A stretch of 64,000 nucleotides of DNA from Epiperipatus broadwayi (Eukaryota > Onychophora > Udeonychophora > Euonychophora > Peripatidae): the NCBI GenBank assembly GCA_028023455.1, contig JAQFVV010012434.1:5050264-5114263 (forward strand). Reading direction: 5' to 3'. This document shows, in pieces, positions 45,521 through 58,299 of this stretch; the stretch's first letter is position 1; each line of letters starts with the position of its first letter. Made by a program: the position numbers and the translations under genes. Under the pieces are notes generated by a model. That model saw nothing but the letters and a program-made list of their open reading frames with translations, was not told the origin of the DNA and ran no database searches.

Positions 45521-47421
45521 TTAGATTGCTATTATTGGTATGTTTTTATCATATCTATCTTTTGTTTTGCATAATCCACTAGTAGATGTTGTATTCTTGG
45601 TATTTAAAATTTGATGTATATCAGTATCTATTTTGTTCCCTGTGTTATTGTTATGCTTTATTATTTTAGTTTGTGGGTGGCTAGAATTATTATCATTCTT
45701 TCTTCTTTTATACCTAATAACAGTTATTGGTATATCTTCTTTCCTTTTTTCTAAATATTTTTGATTTATACTCTGATTCTTGGAATCTATATTATTTAAC
45801 AGATCTGAAATCTGTTCGATGTTTTGCGTATTAGCATATAACAAAGATTGCTCAATCTTTAATGGTAAATTGTGTTTTACAATTTGTATGATTTGATTTT
45901 GACTAAGGTGGTAAGTATTGAGGGTTTTCAATTTAGCTACTTGTCTCCAAAATACCTTAGTAAGTGTCTCACCAAAAATATTTCTGTATTTTTCCTGAAG
46001 AATTTGATATAATAATGCTTTTTGGTGATCATGTTTGATATTCTTCCAGTGTTTAGGTATTTGGAATAATGATTCCCACCAAGATAAAGTATCCCTTGTA
46101 AATGCCTATATGCCACTATTAACTTTTCACCTTCTGTAAGATTATTATTAACAGAAAAATGTTTTAACTCTTCAAATGTTCTATTGGAGCTTCATTAGTA
46201 AGACTTTGGAATCTTTTCAATTTCACAAATTGGTTTATTGCATTAGTTTGGAGTGTATGGTTGGGGTTATTAATATATCCCTTTTGGACATTAACAGATG
46301 ATTGCATATTATGATGTCTTGTATATTTTTCTATGAAATAGATAACATCTTCATTATTGTTTTGTCCCATTCGCATACCTTCCATCTCATTTATTGTTTC
46401 ATCTTGATGTCCCTTTTTAATTTGACTCTCATTTTATTTATAGTTTCTATTATGTGGTTTAGTTTATCTGCAGTGGTGTCTTCTTCCACATTAGTCTGTT
46501 TAATATTTTTGATAGTTTGTGTATGGTTTTCTAGCATTGCTTGTCTTTCTTTATCATATTCATTTCTTAAACCTTTTATCATTTATTCTATTACCATATT
46601 TTTATTTTCTAGCTGGTTTAATATACTTGACTGATTTTTTAATAATATTTCGATATTATTTTTATTTTGTTTCACATCTCCATCTATTAAGTCTTGTTTG
46701 ACAGTAAGGCATTGGCAATCGTTTTCTATTGAATGAATTTTTTGTTATTGGTTATATATTTGAATTTCTTGTTTCTTTTAGTGATTACTAATTTCTACAT
46801 GGATGCTTTTCATCTTCTCATTCATGTCTCTTTTATTTTCTTCTTGATTCTTATAGAGTTCATCTTGAAGATTATTATATATATAATTTTTATTTCTATA
46901 TGTTTGAACTCCATTTTGTTTTCTAACTTTATCTCAAATTCAGTAAACCTTTTTTGGCAATTACAATCTTTTTCTTCAATGACTTTCTGATTTTTTTGTA
47001 TTTTATTATCCATATTAGTTTGTATCTCTGGTATCTCATCTTTCAATTCTATTCTTAAATTGTCTAACTTTTTGGACAGTTCACTGGTCACATTTGCATT
47101 TAAATTTTCCATCTTTGTAGAAATATCATTGTTAAACTGTGTGAATATTTGTTGCATCATCAACATCATTTGATTCAATGATGAGTCATTAATTTTCTCT
47201 TTCTTTCTATTAGATTCATCTGGAGTCTTACTGGTTTCCAATGTTTGGACATTTACTACTGAAGTCCCCCCAGATATACCTATATCTTTTTCCTCATTTA
47301 TACTACCTACAGTATTACCCTCTATATCTTGTATAACTACTTTGTTTTGTGTTTCCATTTCTTTTTCCATATCACTTTTAATTTCAAGATAAAGTAATTT
47401 AGATTGACTTCTTGTAATCAT
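45521..47421 (-). pseudogene. LTR-retrotransposon gag-like protein, broken
   Basis: The frame opens at 47421 with MITRSQSKLL and runs about 200 residues as an acidic, Gln/Asn-rich, coiled-coil-prone N-terminal region (repeated heptad-like KLDNLRIELKDEI). Further open pieces follow at 46582-46391 (NEYDKERQAMLENHTQTI) and 46385-46164 (QLFAxKLxxFQSLTN type). Then, across a frameshift near 46110-45960, comes a block FTRDTLSWWESLFQ and KALLYQILQEKY, which is the capsid-like signature of Ty3-type gags (the paired Trp), and finally 45931-45521. No zinc knuckle or protease was seen. Three or more frame breaks show it is dead. The class is inferred from the capsid block. Confidence 0.65.
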
Positions 47422-47469
47422 GAACTTTGTTTTATTTTGGTTATAGATTTATTTATTCCTTATTTAATA

Positions 47470-47655
47470 AGAGATTATTTGTCATAGGATTTTATGCTAT
47501 GTCCTTTTCTTTTCATGTAATTTTAACTTTTTTTATTTATTTTTATTTATTATAGATGTTATTTATTATTTGTCATAGGATTTTATGCTATGTCCTTTTC
47601 TTTTTATGTCATTTTAACTTTTTCTATTTTTTTATTTATTATAGATGTTATTAAA
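47470..47655. repeat. 91-bp tandem duplication in the gag element leader
   Basis: GTCATAGGATTTTATGCTAT starts at 47481 and again at 47572. The two units are nearly identical to about 47650. They lie just 5' of the gag start on the minus strand. Confidence 0.9.
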
Positions 47656-47873
47656 GTTAAAGCTTAACTTTAAAATTGTATTTTTAAGTGACTGACTCTT
47701 TATTTAAGAATTAATTATCTTATTTCAAGGTCTCTATTTATTTCATTATTCATTAATTTTCGATTTCACATTAAAATCATATCATCCTTTGATAGTTGAA
47801 ATTATTTATCATTGTTATATTCCATAAAATTTATTTTAAAAAAAAATTTTTTTTTTTAAACTATGGGTGTAGT

Positions 47874-48350
47874 TAATGGTAAACTATTGTTTCATGCTCC
47901 GAAGATTTCTTTACCAGTTTCTTTTAAGATATCAATTATAATTTCATCATTACCTGAAGCTTTTCCCTTCTTCATAGATTCAACTGCATGTCTCACTTCT
48001 TCATTCCAAATACTGGACAATTCAGAAGATGAAATAATTGTACCCTGATTTCTTGTTCTCTATTGCTATATTATTCTTTATATAACTTTTTCATACATTT
48101 CATAATGTCATCTTTCTTCTTAGTAATAATTCCATCTTTTCTTCTTATTGTTTTACACTTTTGAGATTTTTATTCTCTTCTATAGCTCTTCTTACTAATT
48201 TACAATTATATTTTTTTATATGGCTATTAACTCTTTTTCATATCATTTTGTAAAACTCTAAGGTATTCACTTTTCTTAATGGATTAATTTTATAAATTTT
48301 TATATTTCCTATTTTCTTAATACATTATCTTGTCTCAGAAAAAAAATTAT
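47874..48350 (-). mobile_element. RTE LINE copy R2, 5' part
   Basis: Collinear with 36170-36640 of R1 (plus strand AGATATCAATTATAATTTCA, ACTTCTTCATT, AATAATTCCATCTTTTCTTC). It belongs with 41530-43153 and is separated from it by the nested 4.7-kb insertion. The plus-strand frame at 47863-48048 is antisense. Confidence 0.85.
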
Positions 48351-48576
48351 TTGTAAACTGCTGCTTTTTATACCTGCTGTCATTCTTGCAGTTCTTAATA
48401 GTGTAGCAGTCATCTTTCTATTAATTTCATTCAAATCAACTTCAAAATTTATTAATATTTTAAAATGAGTTGCAAAGTTCTATTTTAAATTTATTGGAAT
48501 ATTTCTGAAGATTATGAATATCATATTTAAATATTGTTTTTTTTAAAATATTTTTTATTAACTTGATAAAGTTAGG

Positions 48577-48613
<37 letters not shown>

Positions 48614-48864
48614 AAAATGAAACAAAACTATTTGTACTCATCATCTAATTTAATAATTACTGTTTGTGCAAGTAAAGATTATTTTGGAAAAAAAAATTGC
48701 AAAAAAAAATTAACAAAAAAAAAAAGAAAGAAAACTTTAATTTAATAGGTGGTCCTATAAAATATACTGTAAAAAGTTGAAAATAAAACAAGAAATAAAG
48801 ATGCTTGAAAAGACATTTTCAAATAAACTTTGTAATATCTCCATAGTCATATACCTAATTATAT
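48351..48864. other. AT-rich DNA with (TA)n
   Basis: A TA run at about 48578-48608 and A-rich tracts at 48690-48735. No gene was recognised. Confidence 0.5.
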
Positions 48865-48975
48865 ATATATATATATTAATTAGATTTTCATAACATAAAA
48901 ATAAATATTGAAAGTAATTATAATGGGATTTTATATATTTACTTAGATACATTTCAGCTGTGATGTAATTAGATC
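48865..48975. repeat. Short dispersed repeat, copy 1 of 2
   Basis: Blocks TAATGGGATTTTATATATTT, ACTTAGATA and GTGATGTAATTAG recur in the same order at 49690-49762. Confidence 0.5.
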
Positions 48976-49214
48976 AACATGTTAAAATTTGCAAACATAA
49001 ACTGAAATCATGCCATCTAGTAATAATATTATCGTCTTACTTGTATTTAAACTAAAAATGAAATGTTCTAGTTGTTATAAAATTATAAGTCTGGCATACC
49101 TAATTTAGTGGGAAAACTGGGATGTTACAATTCAGTCTAACTCCATGTAAGTGTATATTTATATGGGTCAAATATAAAAGACTCTCAAATAAATATTAAA
49201 AATCTAAAAAGAGA

Positions 49215-49515
49215 AACAATTTTTATATTAAAGGAAGTCTATACTTTTCAACAGTTATAATTAATTATCTCATTAATTCACTATATTTTCAATTTCTATT
49301 GTATATATGCATGCTAATTTAATATTGTAAATTACTTTTGACAGGTTGTGTAGTCAATAGAAAACTAGTGTGATGATGATCAAGTTTTATTGCCTGAATT
49401 TTTGATTTAGAAAATGTACATAAATAAAATAAGCTAGTAACATAAATAGTTTTGTCGCCAGTCTTATTATTGGGATTAGATAATCATTGCAAGGCATTTG
49501 TATATGCATTAAAAC
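49215..49515. repeat. Dispersed repeat, copy 2 of 2
   Basis: Collinear with 39880-40170 (see that entry). It lies directly 5' of the Helitron-like terminus, which might mean both belong to one element. Confidence 0.55.
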
Positions 49516-49587
49516 AGGAACAATGCAATTTCCTAAATGTTTTTTATAAATAAACACATCTCTCCCATAAAAATATACATATATTAA

Positions 49588-49621
49588 TTAGTAATTTACC
49601 TGCGCTTAGCGCAGGTAAATT
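49588..49621 (-). mobile_element. Helitron-like 3' terminus (hairpin plus CTAA)
   Basis: A perfect palindrome with GC-rich core ACCTGCGC/GCGCAGGT around a 3-base loop (13-bp stem, 49593-49605 with 49609-49621) stands out in AT-rich DNA. On the minus strand the core stem is followed by six bases, then CTAA and a T (49591-49587). This matches the known Helitron 3' structure of a short hairpin about 10 bases from CTRR, inserted next to T. The 5' TC end was not located and no Rep/helicase was seen, so it would be a non-autonomous element or a lone end. Confidence 0.45.
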
Positions 49622-49689
49622 ATTTACTACTCAAAGGTGAAGTATAAAACTAGTATTTTATATTAATAAGAAGAATTTCATAATTTTAA

Positions 49690-49762
49690 AAAAAAATTAA
49701 TGTATAATGGGGATTTGCATTTATTTACTTAGATAAACTCTAACTATAATGTAAGTAGTTAA
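49690..49762. repeat. Short dispersed repeat, copy 2 of 2
   Basis: Diverged partner of 48865-48975. Confidence 0.45.
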
Positions 49763-49769
49763 TTAACCA

Positions 49770-52700
49770 ATTAAAACTGACAATTGAACACTAAAGCTTT
49801 TTTGACTGATTTAACTTTATATTTATATATATATATATTGTAGCCTTTTGGTTTATACCATCTATAAACCAAATATAATAAAATGAAGTAATTGTGGAAA
49901 TTTTTTTTTTTTGCTATAAGAAAAGTTAAAGTTTTATTTGAGAAAGTAATGGCTATATAGCTCCCAAGTAACATATATAAAGACAGTTTGTGTTTGTATA
50001 AAATATCTATTACTAAAGAGTTGATGAGAATTAAGATTGAATTGATTATCAGTAGCTTTAGTTAACAGTTTCTTTCTAGAAAATAAGTTTAGAGTTATAG
50101 GAGATTATGGTGAATATTTATGTTTATGATTATCAGAAATTATAATTGATTTTATGCTTGTAATTATAAGAAATTATGATGGATGTTTTATATTCATATA
50201 ATCTGAATGATCAGTTTTCTATTGAATGGTCTGCACATGTGTGTGTGTGTGATACAGATATATGGATTTGATTTTTTTCTTTCCTTTATAGAAATTGACA
50301 TGATTTTCTATATTATTAAAAATGTAAATCTAAATAAGAAATTATTTAGATCAAATGAATGTAACCTTTGTTTGACCAAAAAGTGTTAGTAAGCTTATGT
50401 TTTTAATTATATTTTCTTTGACTAATTTTCATAAATTGGTCACCAATGTGTTAATTAAAGAGATCTGGTTTATAGATCAGACAAAGTTATTAATCGTAAC
50501 ACTTAAGAAAGAGTCATTGTTCATTATGAGGGGGGATTTTAAATTGGATTTGGAAAGAGAACCATCTGTGGAAAAAGGGGGGTTAACATGTTTTCTTTTC
50601 TCTCTTTTACCCTATAAAAACTGAGAAAAGTGAATAGGAGAAGAACTTTTGCTAATTGAGAACAATGGCTAACTAAGAATTAATCTCCAAGTTTTTTTTT
50701 TAATTTTCTTTCTCAGAATCTAATAATGTATTTAAGTTGTATAGTAGACCAAAATATGAATTTCTAATTCATTTATAAATGGTGCATGTTTTTCTTCCTC
50801 ACATCAACTATGAAGAAGTCAACTTTTGATAAGATATTTTACGCTGAATATCATAATTTATCCATTCTGCTTATTAAAAATTCATTGAAGGAGAGAACTG
50901 TCAAAATTTTGTATGGGATTGAAACCCCAATTCAGATTATAATAATTATTTGGCTGTTTAAAATTCATTTGAAGACTGCAGCAAACTTCTGAAAATGTTT
51001 AAAAAGTTAATTCATGTTTGGTAATCAGAAACTGCTTGTTGTATATGATTTGAACCTTCAAATGGAAAAGAAGAAAACAAACCAAGGAATTCAAATCCAG
51101 GAAGAAAGTCATCAAATGGAAGGTAATCAACAGAACTCTTTTAAAATTTATTAATTATCCTGTAGCTACACTTTTGATTTAAAATAACTATCTACATTTT
51201 TTATCTATCTTGATTCCAATGACTGTCTACATTCTATACACACTTAATTAAAATAACTGTCTGATGTGCAATTATATAGCTATCTCAAATAAAATGAACT
51301 GAATATATTAATTGATTGATGGACAGTGGAAGGAAAAGACATTTAAAGAGACTATCTGTAATGTTGATATTTATTCTTTATTTTATTTTGTTTATATAAT
51401 GTCATTTGTTTTTTTTTGTTTTTTTTTATTATATTTTATTTTTTTATATGTTATGTCACACTCTAATCACAAGATTATTTAATTTAATATTTTGTTTATG
51501 TTTAAAATGTTTGAAGGAAAGAGGAAAAATGATTTTGATACCATTTAAGTATAGATGCTCATGTAAATTTAAATTTAAAAGTAAAGAGAGAAATTATATA
51601 AATATTTTTATTATTCTTAACAAAATTTTAATTTGTGCTTAATAGTAAATATGAAGAGTGAGGGGATGGTCGTAAAACCCATAGTTATGCTAAAGTATTG
51701 TTGATCTGTTATTAATATAAATGTTAGGTATGTTGTTGGCTTGACTGTTTAAAATTGAAATAATTCATATATGCTTTGATTCAGGATTTGGTTAGTCGTT
51801 GTCATTTATCTAGGCTGTAATCGATGTATATATGGCCATATATAAAGCCATAAATGCTTATCCTTACTAACATAAAGTTATTCTACCACCCAATAGATGG
51901 GAAGTGGCTGTCTCATGATTTATATACCATGGCAGGCAGAGATGACTAAGTTTCACTCCATTTATTTGTTAAGATAGGGAATTATTAATAAAGTTACTGT
52001 CTAAGTGTAGAAAATGTTTTGCATGCCAATATAGAGAATAGGTGTCTAAGAGGAGCTCTTTACATGATTCTGGATCTTAAGAAAAGATCTCTCTCTCTGG
52101 CTCAAGCAAATAGTTTAAGTTTGAAGTTGATATTGTTGTTGTTGTTTTTTAATTTCCCTTACCAAGACGTGGCTGTGTGCGCATTAAATGCTGCATGGTG
52201 ATGTGTGATATGAAGAGAGTTTTTCTTATGTGGGACAGAATAAAGTTGCCCTGAAAGCATAAGGATTCAGTCAGATGTATATGTCTGATGGAGAATGACA
52301 AAGATTTTAATTAATAAACTAACCGATCTGTGTTAATTTTTTTTTGAATGATGGTGAATTGAGGTCATCAAGCTGAACGGACATACTGACATATTAAGAT
52401 ATACAATCAAAAACATAAAGATCTGACAAGCATGAATGAATAAGTGTGGGTTTTGAATTTAAACCCGTTTGCAAAATCAGTAGGGGATTTCTATGGCATA
52501 TCCTCCTTCTTCATTGGAAATGTGAAAATTATTGCTTGATAAAATGGTTTAGAAATTTAAGATTATTTCACATTGTTAGTTAGAATAATTGAAGCGAATA
52601 TATTATTTTGGAATAGTCCAATGGACAATGTTTACAATAAAAGGGGGGAAATAGAAATTTATAGGTTTTCTTCTTTTTCAAAATATATTTTTCCTTAAAG

Positions 52701-53055
52701 TTAAAATATACAAAATTCTGATTCCATGTGTGAGCGTTTGTATTTATTATTATTATTAATTATTTATTTAATAAATGAATGGGTCAAAACAAGAAATGAG
52801 TCATCCAGGAAAATAGTTAATTCAAACATGTATTCGAATAAGAGTCCTGAATAGATTGGAATCATATATTTGTGTGTAACAATATTATAATTTAGTGTGT
52901 TTTTATTTTAATTTTATCATTATTGTTAATGTAATAAAGTTTACTATTGTTATAAGATTATATTGTGTTTTGTGTTTTGATGTTTCAAATATCTCCAGAA
53001 TCTATATATCCAGCACCTATAGTTAAAGGAATATTAGTTCATATTTAAATTTAAT
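49770..53055. other. Unassigned region with LTR-like signals
   Basis: Frames at 50397-50624, 50786-50992, 51406-51642 and 52019-52201 show no domains. Purine runs GAAAAAGGGGGG (about 50570) and AAAAGGGGGGAAA (about 52638) look like polypurine tracts. TATATAAAG (about 51840) and AATAAAGTTACTGTC (about 51988) look like U3/R signals. They hint at decayed LTR-element pieces, but no LTR pair or coding region was found. Confidence 0.35.
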
Positions 53056-53064
53056 TATTTATTT

Positions 53065-53400
53065 CATAATGATAATTTATTTCCAAGATCGATTTGCAGT
53101 ACTCATTATTATATTGTTTCCATATTCGATTCACCTAGTTGATTTTATATTGATAATTTATTTCCATGATTGATTTACAGTATTAATTTTATCTTGAATA
53201 TTTCTATATTTGATTAATATAATTCATTTTATATAAGTCACTTTTATAAACTTCATCTTCACATAATTTAGTTTCGTAATTAATTTGCATAATCTGATTT
53301 ATGATTGTTTCCGTACTTTACTTTCATAAGTAAATTTTGATTGATTTATCTGATTAATGTCCATGGTTTACTTCCATAGTTTACTTTTGCAAAATAAGAT
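53065..53400. repeat. Diverged tandem repeat, period about 82 bp
   Basis: GATAATTTATTTCCA followed by GATTTRCAGTA occurs at about 53070 and 53152. Further weaker echoes (TTTCCATATTC, TTTCCGTACTT, TTCCATGGTTTACTTCCATAG-like) continue to about 53395. Confidence 0.5.
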
Positions 53401-55492
53401 AGGTTTAAAGTTATTAATTAAAATTTGATCAATTGATTAGAAATAATAGAATAAAATGACAGGGAATAGTTGAGTTAAGTTTAATAAATTTAATCTTTTG
53501 ATTTATTGTAATGTTGTCAATATTGGGAGCAGACATAAAATCCTTTTCCTGCTCTCGGTGTTTAGAGTGATGACCAATAGTAAATTTGTATCAAAATTCA
53601 ACTTAGCATATTTGGAATCATATCCATTACAATGTAATTGCTTATATGGGCACCTCTTGACAGATCTAGACTTTGAAAAAGAGCAGTTCAATTATTAATC
53701 TAAGAGCTAGTTTGGAAGTCAAGTAGCATATTATAACAACATTATTATACTATTATAGAAGTAGGGATCATGAATTGATGGTTGATTGAAAGATATATGT
53801 GTGTTAGAGAAATATGATTAGGAGTTCTCAGATTAGAGAACATCACAGACATTCCATGTTATATAATTGTAGCTGTTGAAAGTGATGAATGCTGAGAATG
53901 AAAAATAAAGTAATGGAATTAAATGGGGAGGATTTATTTGTGATAATTTTTATCTAATATTAAATTAAATGGCAATTTTATATTCTGAACATAGATTATG
54001 AATTTTCTGCATTGATTACTGATTTCTTTCCAGTTAGATATAAATGAGAACTGTGTGTAGTATTTTCTGCAGTTACCACTCGAGATCAGATAATTATAAT
54101 AAAGTTGTGGAAGAAAGTTGTCTCATTATTATGAATTTTACGATAAATTTATCATGAAATATTTGCATGACTAATGCTAGGTTTGAAATTAATACCATAT
54201 AGATTGAATGGTTTTATAAATATTATTGTTATTATTTTTTTTGAGAGACAATTTAATTGCTTTCTCCAGTATCTTCTATAGTCCTAAATTGACTAATGAT
54301 GATGATCTCTAGTGGGCATTACAATTTATAGATGCAATTTGGTGCACCCGGTATATTTGATCCTAAAGTTAGTATAAAATTCAATTGACTAGCTACTTGA
54401 AATAAATGAGAGTTTGTTGAGGTTAAGTAAATGAAAGATTGTGCGGAGAAAGTTGAGGTGACAATATATATATATATATATATAAAAGTTATTAATCAAT
54501 GTCTGTATTCCAATTATAATAAAATATATATAACTATTCAAAACAATACAATAATTAATACAGAACAAATTTTAAACAAATATATAATTTAATGAGTACT
54601 ACTTCATGTAGTCGTTGTCAACTAGACAAATTGTATTAGAAAAAAGTAAATGTAAACAAAAGAATGCTACTCAATTTTCCAAATTCATTAATTTTTATAT
54701 TGGCTGTCTGTCTATTTATCAACTGTTGTTTCCTTTATTAACATAGTCTTTAATTTTTTTTATTATTCTTTCAATAACAGATTTTATTTTATTAAAATCA
54801 AAATCAAAACATAATTATGTACTTATGATCAAAAAATATGTGGTGATAATCACATTTCAACATTTTTGTTTGATTTGACTCGTTATATAATAACAAATGC
54901 TCCCTTGATCTTTCCTATGTAGAGATTCAATATACTTTAAACATAGATTTATATTGACATTGATTTAAAATACACATATTTTTGAATTATTTATTAATCT
55001 ATTTAAATTAGGAGTAGTAAATGTGAATATATTTTATATCTGTTTTATAAATTTAAAATATGTAGTGTTTTATCTCTCTATAAATAGATTAATAAATAAT
55101 TAAAAATAGGTGGATTTTATAAAGTTGTAATATATAAATGGTATTTTTGTGGAAAGGTTTTGGGGATTGGTATTGAGAAAAGATCAGGGAGATTTGTTAT
55201 TTATAAGCATAAAAATCAAGAAAAAATGTTAGAAATGATGTGTATCATAGTATTTTTGATCTAATGTAATGTAATTATGGTTTTGATTTTGATTTTAATA
55301 AAATTAAAATTTGTGTATTGAAAGAAATAATAATAAAAATTAAAGATATGTTTAAAAAGTGAAAAAAGTTGTAAATAGAAGATAATATAAAAATTAATGA
55401 ATTGTGGGAAAAGTTATGATTTGTTTGTTTTTTGTAGGTTTTTTATTGGTTTTTTAAATGGTATTTTGTTTAAAATTTGTTTATATTGTTTT

Positions 55493-55498
<6 letters not shown>
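53401..55498. other. Unassigned AT-rich region
   Basis: No gene recognised. The overlapping frames at 53498-53698 and 53503-53691 are on opposite strands and show no family. TGGTGCACCCGG at 54340-54352 resembles a tRNA primer-binding site. A (TA)n run lies at about 54465-54484. Confidence 0.4.

Positions 55499-55550
<52 letters not shown>
55499..55550. repeat. (TA)n microsatellite
   Basis: About 50 bp of perfect TA repeat at the edge of the inverted-repeat PLE. The open frame at 55458-55736 runs through it. Confidence 0.97.
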
Positions 55551-55552
<2 letters not shown>

Positions 55553-55553
<1 letters not shown>

Positions 55554-56460
55554 CAAAATTACTCAAATTCACAACTCATTCACACTAGCCAACAAATAGA
55601 CTCTAAAACACTACCAATGATTTCACTGCTACAAGCAGACTTCTCAAATGTAAAAAAACTACAAAATAACAACATATTAAATAATTCTAGTGGGGTAGCT
55701 TTGTTTCAAAAGGTCAGTTTTATAAAAATTATTTAAGTGTTGGCTACTCTGATAAATTTGTTAAAAGTATTTTATTTAATAGTAATAATATTTGTAATGA
55801 TGTAAAGGATAAAGAAAAATATGATTTTATTTATTTGCCATTTAAATTGTCTTCTTATAAAATTGTATGTAAAAATAGTAATTTGTTTGGAAATAAGAAA
55901 ATTGCTTGGAAAAGGGGTATTATTTTGAATAATTTATTAAATAAGGCAAATTATTAAAGTGGAAGTCAATCTCTAATTTCAAAAAAAAATTTCAGCACTT
56001 TATAATAATAGATTTAAATAATACAAAGGAAAATTTTGACAGAAAGACTATTCCTAGAGTAATGTATATTATTCATTGTTTTTAAAATATATATAAGTCA
56101 GAGTAGTTTGAGTTTAAATGAAAGAATAAAGATACAGGCCATGTTATCAATTTTGATGAAGCTATGGTTGTCTTTTTTTTTTTGAGAGAGAGAGAGAGAG
56201 AGAGAAATGCAATAAAAAGAATTTAAGAATCTTTATTATTAAAAATTTATGACTCTGAAGCAATTAACTTATTTAAAAGTTCTTTTAATATTAAGAATAT
56301 ATAGGAGGTAAGTGGAATTGTGGGTAATGTTTAGTTTAAATATGTTGTTATATCTTTACACTTGAGAAGTCTGTTTGTAGCAGTGAAACCATTGGTAGTG
56401 TTTTAGAGTTTATTTTATGGCTAGTCTGGTTGAGTTGTGAATTTGGGATAATTTTGATTA
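55553..56460 (+). mobile_element. Third PLE/GIY-YIG-type fragment inside a 105-bp inverted repeat
   Basis: Arms at 55553-55655 and 56355-56460 are reverse complements with a few changes. Inside, on the plus strand and across frame breaks, one can read SDKFVKSILFNSNN, KYDFIYLPFKLSSYK, FGNKKIAWKRGIILNN, then FDRKTIPRVMYIIHC (GIY-YIG-like start) and, after a (GA)n expansion at 56181-56204, ERNAIKRI followed by ESLLLKIYDSEAINL. The order resembles the RT-to-GIY-YIG C-terminal part of a Penelope-type protein from a family other than copies A-E. The call is tentative. Confidence 0.45.
56181..56204. repeat. (GA)n microsatellite
   Basis: A perfect GA run inside the PLE-like coding remnant, interrupting its reading frame. 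Confidence 0.95.
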
Positions 56461-56515
56461 CTTATTGACTAGTTTAGCTTTATGCATTTAACATTTATAT
56501 ATATATATATATATA

Positions 56516-58195
56516 TTGTAACTGGATAAAAATATTGCCATGAAAGAATGGTCCTGGTTTAATAATGCCCCATGAATTATGACACCATTTGTAACCCAAT
56601 AAAAATATGCCCATGAAGTTGGATGCCATTTATAACAGAATAAAATTATGGACCATATTGTACCCTTAGTCATAGTCCAATTATTGATTACCATTTGTAA
56701 CACAAAAAATATGAACCAAGGAAGAACAATTCTAATTTATTAATGCCCATGAATTGTAGCATCATTTGTAACAGAATGAAATTAATAAACTAAATGAAAG
56801 TGAATATCAATCAGTGAATAACAATCTAATACTTAATTTAATAAAACAGTGATAATAATCTGTGTTGTAGCCTCATAAATTCAAATAGCATTTAGAACAA
56901 ATAGAAAACAAGTAAAATCATTATTTTAAACTACCCTAAAAGATGAGTATTATTTGCAATAGAATAAAGATAAAGTTATAAAACCAATGATTATTTTATA
57001 AATAATGATCTATGCCTATTATGTAATTGACTTATAATATAGTAAAAATAATATCAAAGAATTAGACTGAACCTTAATATTTTTTATGAGTCAAAATACT
57101 GTTTATAATAATAAAAACTTATACTAAAAATTAAATGTTATTTATATTTAAATGAAATGATTCATAGATGGATGAGATAATAACTTAATATGCCCTACAA
57201 ATCTAAAATATCAATGATATCTAAACAAATATATAATGCATTAATTTATTTCTAATTATAACTAAATAAAATAAAAAGTAATGCTAACTTAGCCATGCTA
57301 TTCCACTAATACCAATATCAATATGCTCTTATTAATTAAATCAATTATAATAAGAGTAAATACTTAATAATAATACAAAATCAATTAATGTAATATATCT
57401 TTCCATTTTCACCAACTTATAATACTATAAAATAAAATCTCATTAGATAACATTAAAATTTATAATATACAATCACATCAATATATAAAATAAATGATAG
57501 ATTTCTATTTGATGCTTATTCAAACACAATTGACAAATCAGATTCAAGTACTCTTTAGTTTTATAAAGCTAAGTTGTTAAAACTTTAGATCATAATTATT
57601 AAAACATATGAAAGATTGTTAGTGTTTACTATAATTAAATATTAATATTAAAATTTATTATTTAAACTAAATTTATGATCCACATCAACAAATTTTAAAT
57701 ATAATTAAAGCACATCACTCTAATTTGTAACAGAATAAAATATATTACTATTACCAGCTCTATAATTGAATAAGATTACAATCTTTAGAGCTGTACACTG
57801 ACTTAATATAATATTCACTTTAATCAATACTGATTAAAAATAAAATTACTCATCTTCAATAATTATCATATTTATAGCTTTATCAATCATTGGGTCAATT
57901 CATGTATAATTTCCATCCTAATATAACTGTTATTTGTTACTAACAAAATAATTACAATAAGCTTCTAATTATTTATTAAATATTTAAAAATGTCAAATCA
58001 AGTAATTTATTGCTAAATAAAAATGAATACCTGGTCATATAATAAACATTAAATTCAATGCAAAGAAAATGATGTGTAATTATACTCTTTTACCCATCCT
58101 GTGGTTTGGCTTCCAAACTATTTTGTAACTTCTTCTAATGAATTATGTGATATAATCAATTCATGAATAATATCATATTCAAGTATCATTAACCA
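56516..58195 (+). repeat. 1.6-kb non-coding dispersed repeat, copy 3
   Basis: Collinear with 5408-7035 from start to finish. It shows the recurring ATTTGTAACAGAATAAA-like motif at about 56583, 56630, 56692, 56762, 56948 and 57720. It starts right after a (TA)n run (56500-56515). The ends agree with copy 1 at the right (ATTCATGAATAATATC and CAAGTATCATT). The minus-strand frame 56488-56703 is chance. Confidence 0.8.
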
Positions 58196-58263
58196 ATAAA
58201 TTTGCATTAAACCAAATAAGTTTACTTATTTATATTAATTCAAAATTTATTAACAAATGGATA

Positions 58264-58299
<36 letters not shown>

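Larger units (their letters stand above)
43162..47873 (-). mobile_element. 4.7-kb gag-only retroelement nested in RTE copy R2
   Basis: The insertion is bounded by an 8-bp direct repeat TAATGGTA (43154-43161 and 47874-47881), with RTE sequence on both sides. The minus strand carries a gag-like coding region (47421-45521) and almost immediately afterwards a polypurine tract and LTR-like start (45470-45413). There is no reverse transcriptase, protease or integrase between them. No matching 5' LTR was found in 47430-47873, so the element is truncated or rearranged, and 43162-45280 remains unexplained. It may be a composite of more than one insertion. Confidence 0.6.

Noticed and set aside
46302-46990. 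Hydrophobic plus-strand frames resembling membrane proteins
   Set aside because: Antisense to the gag-like coding region. Hydrophobicity arises from T-rich codons opposite Lys/Asn/Glu-rich protein.
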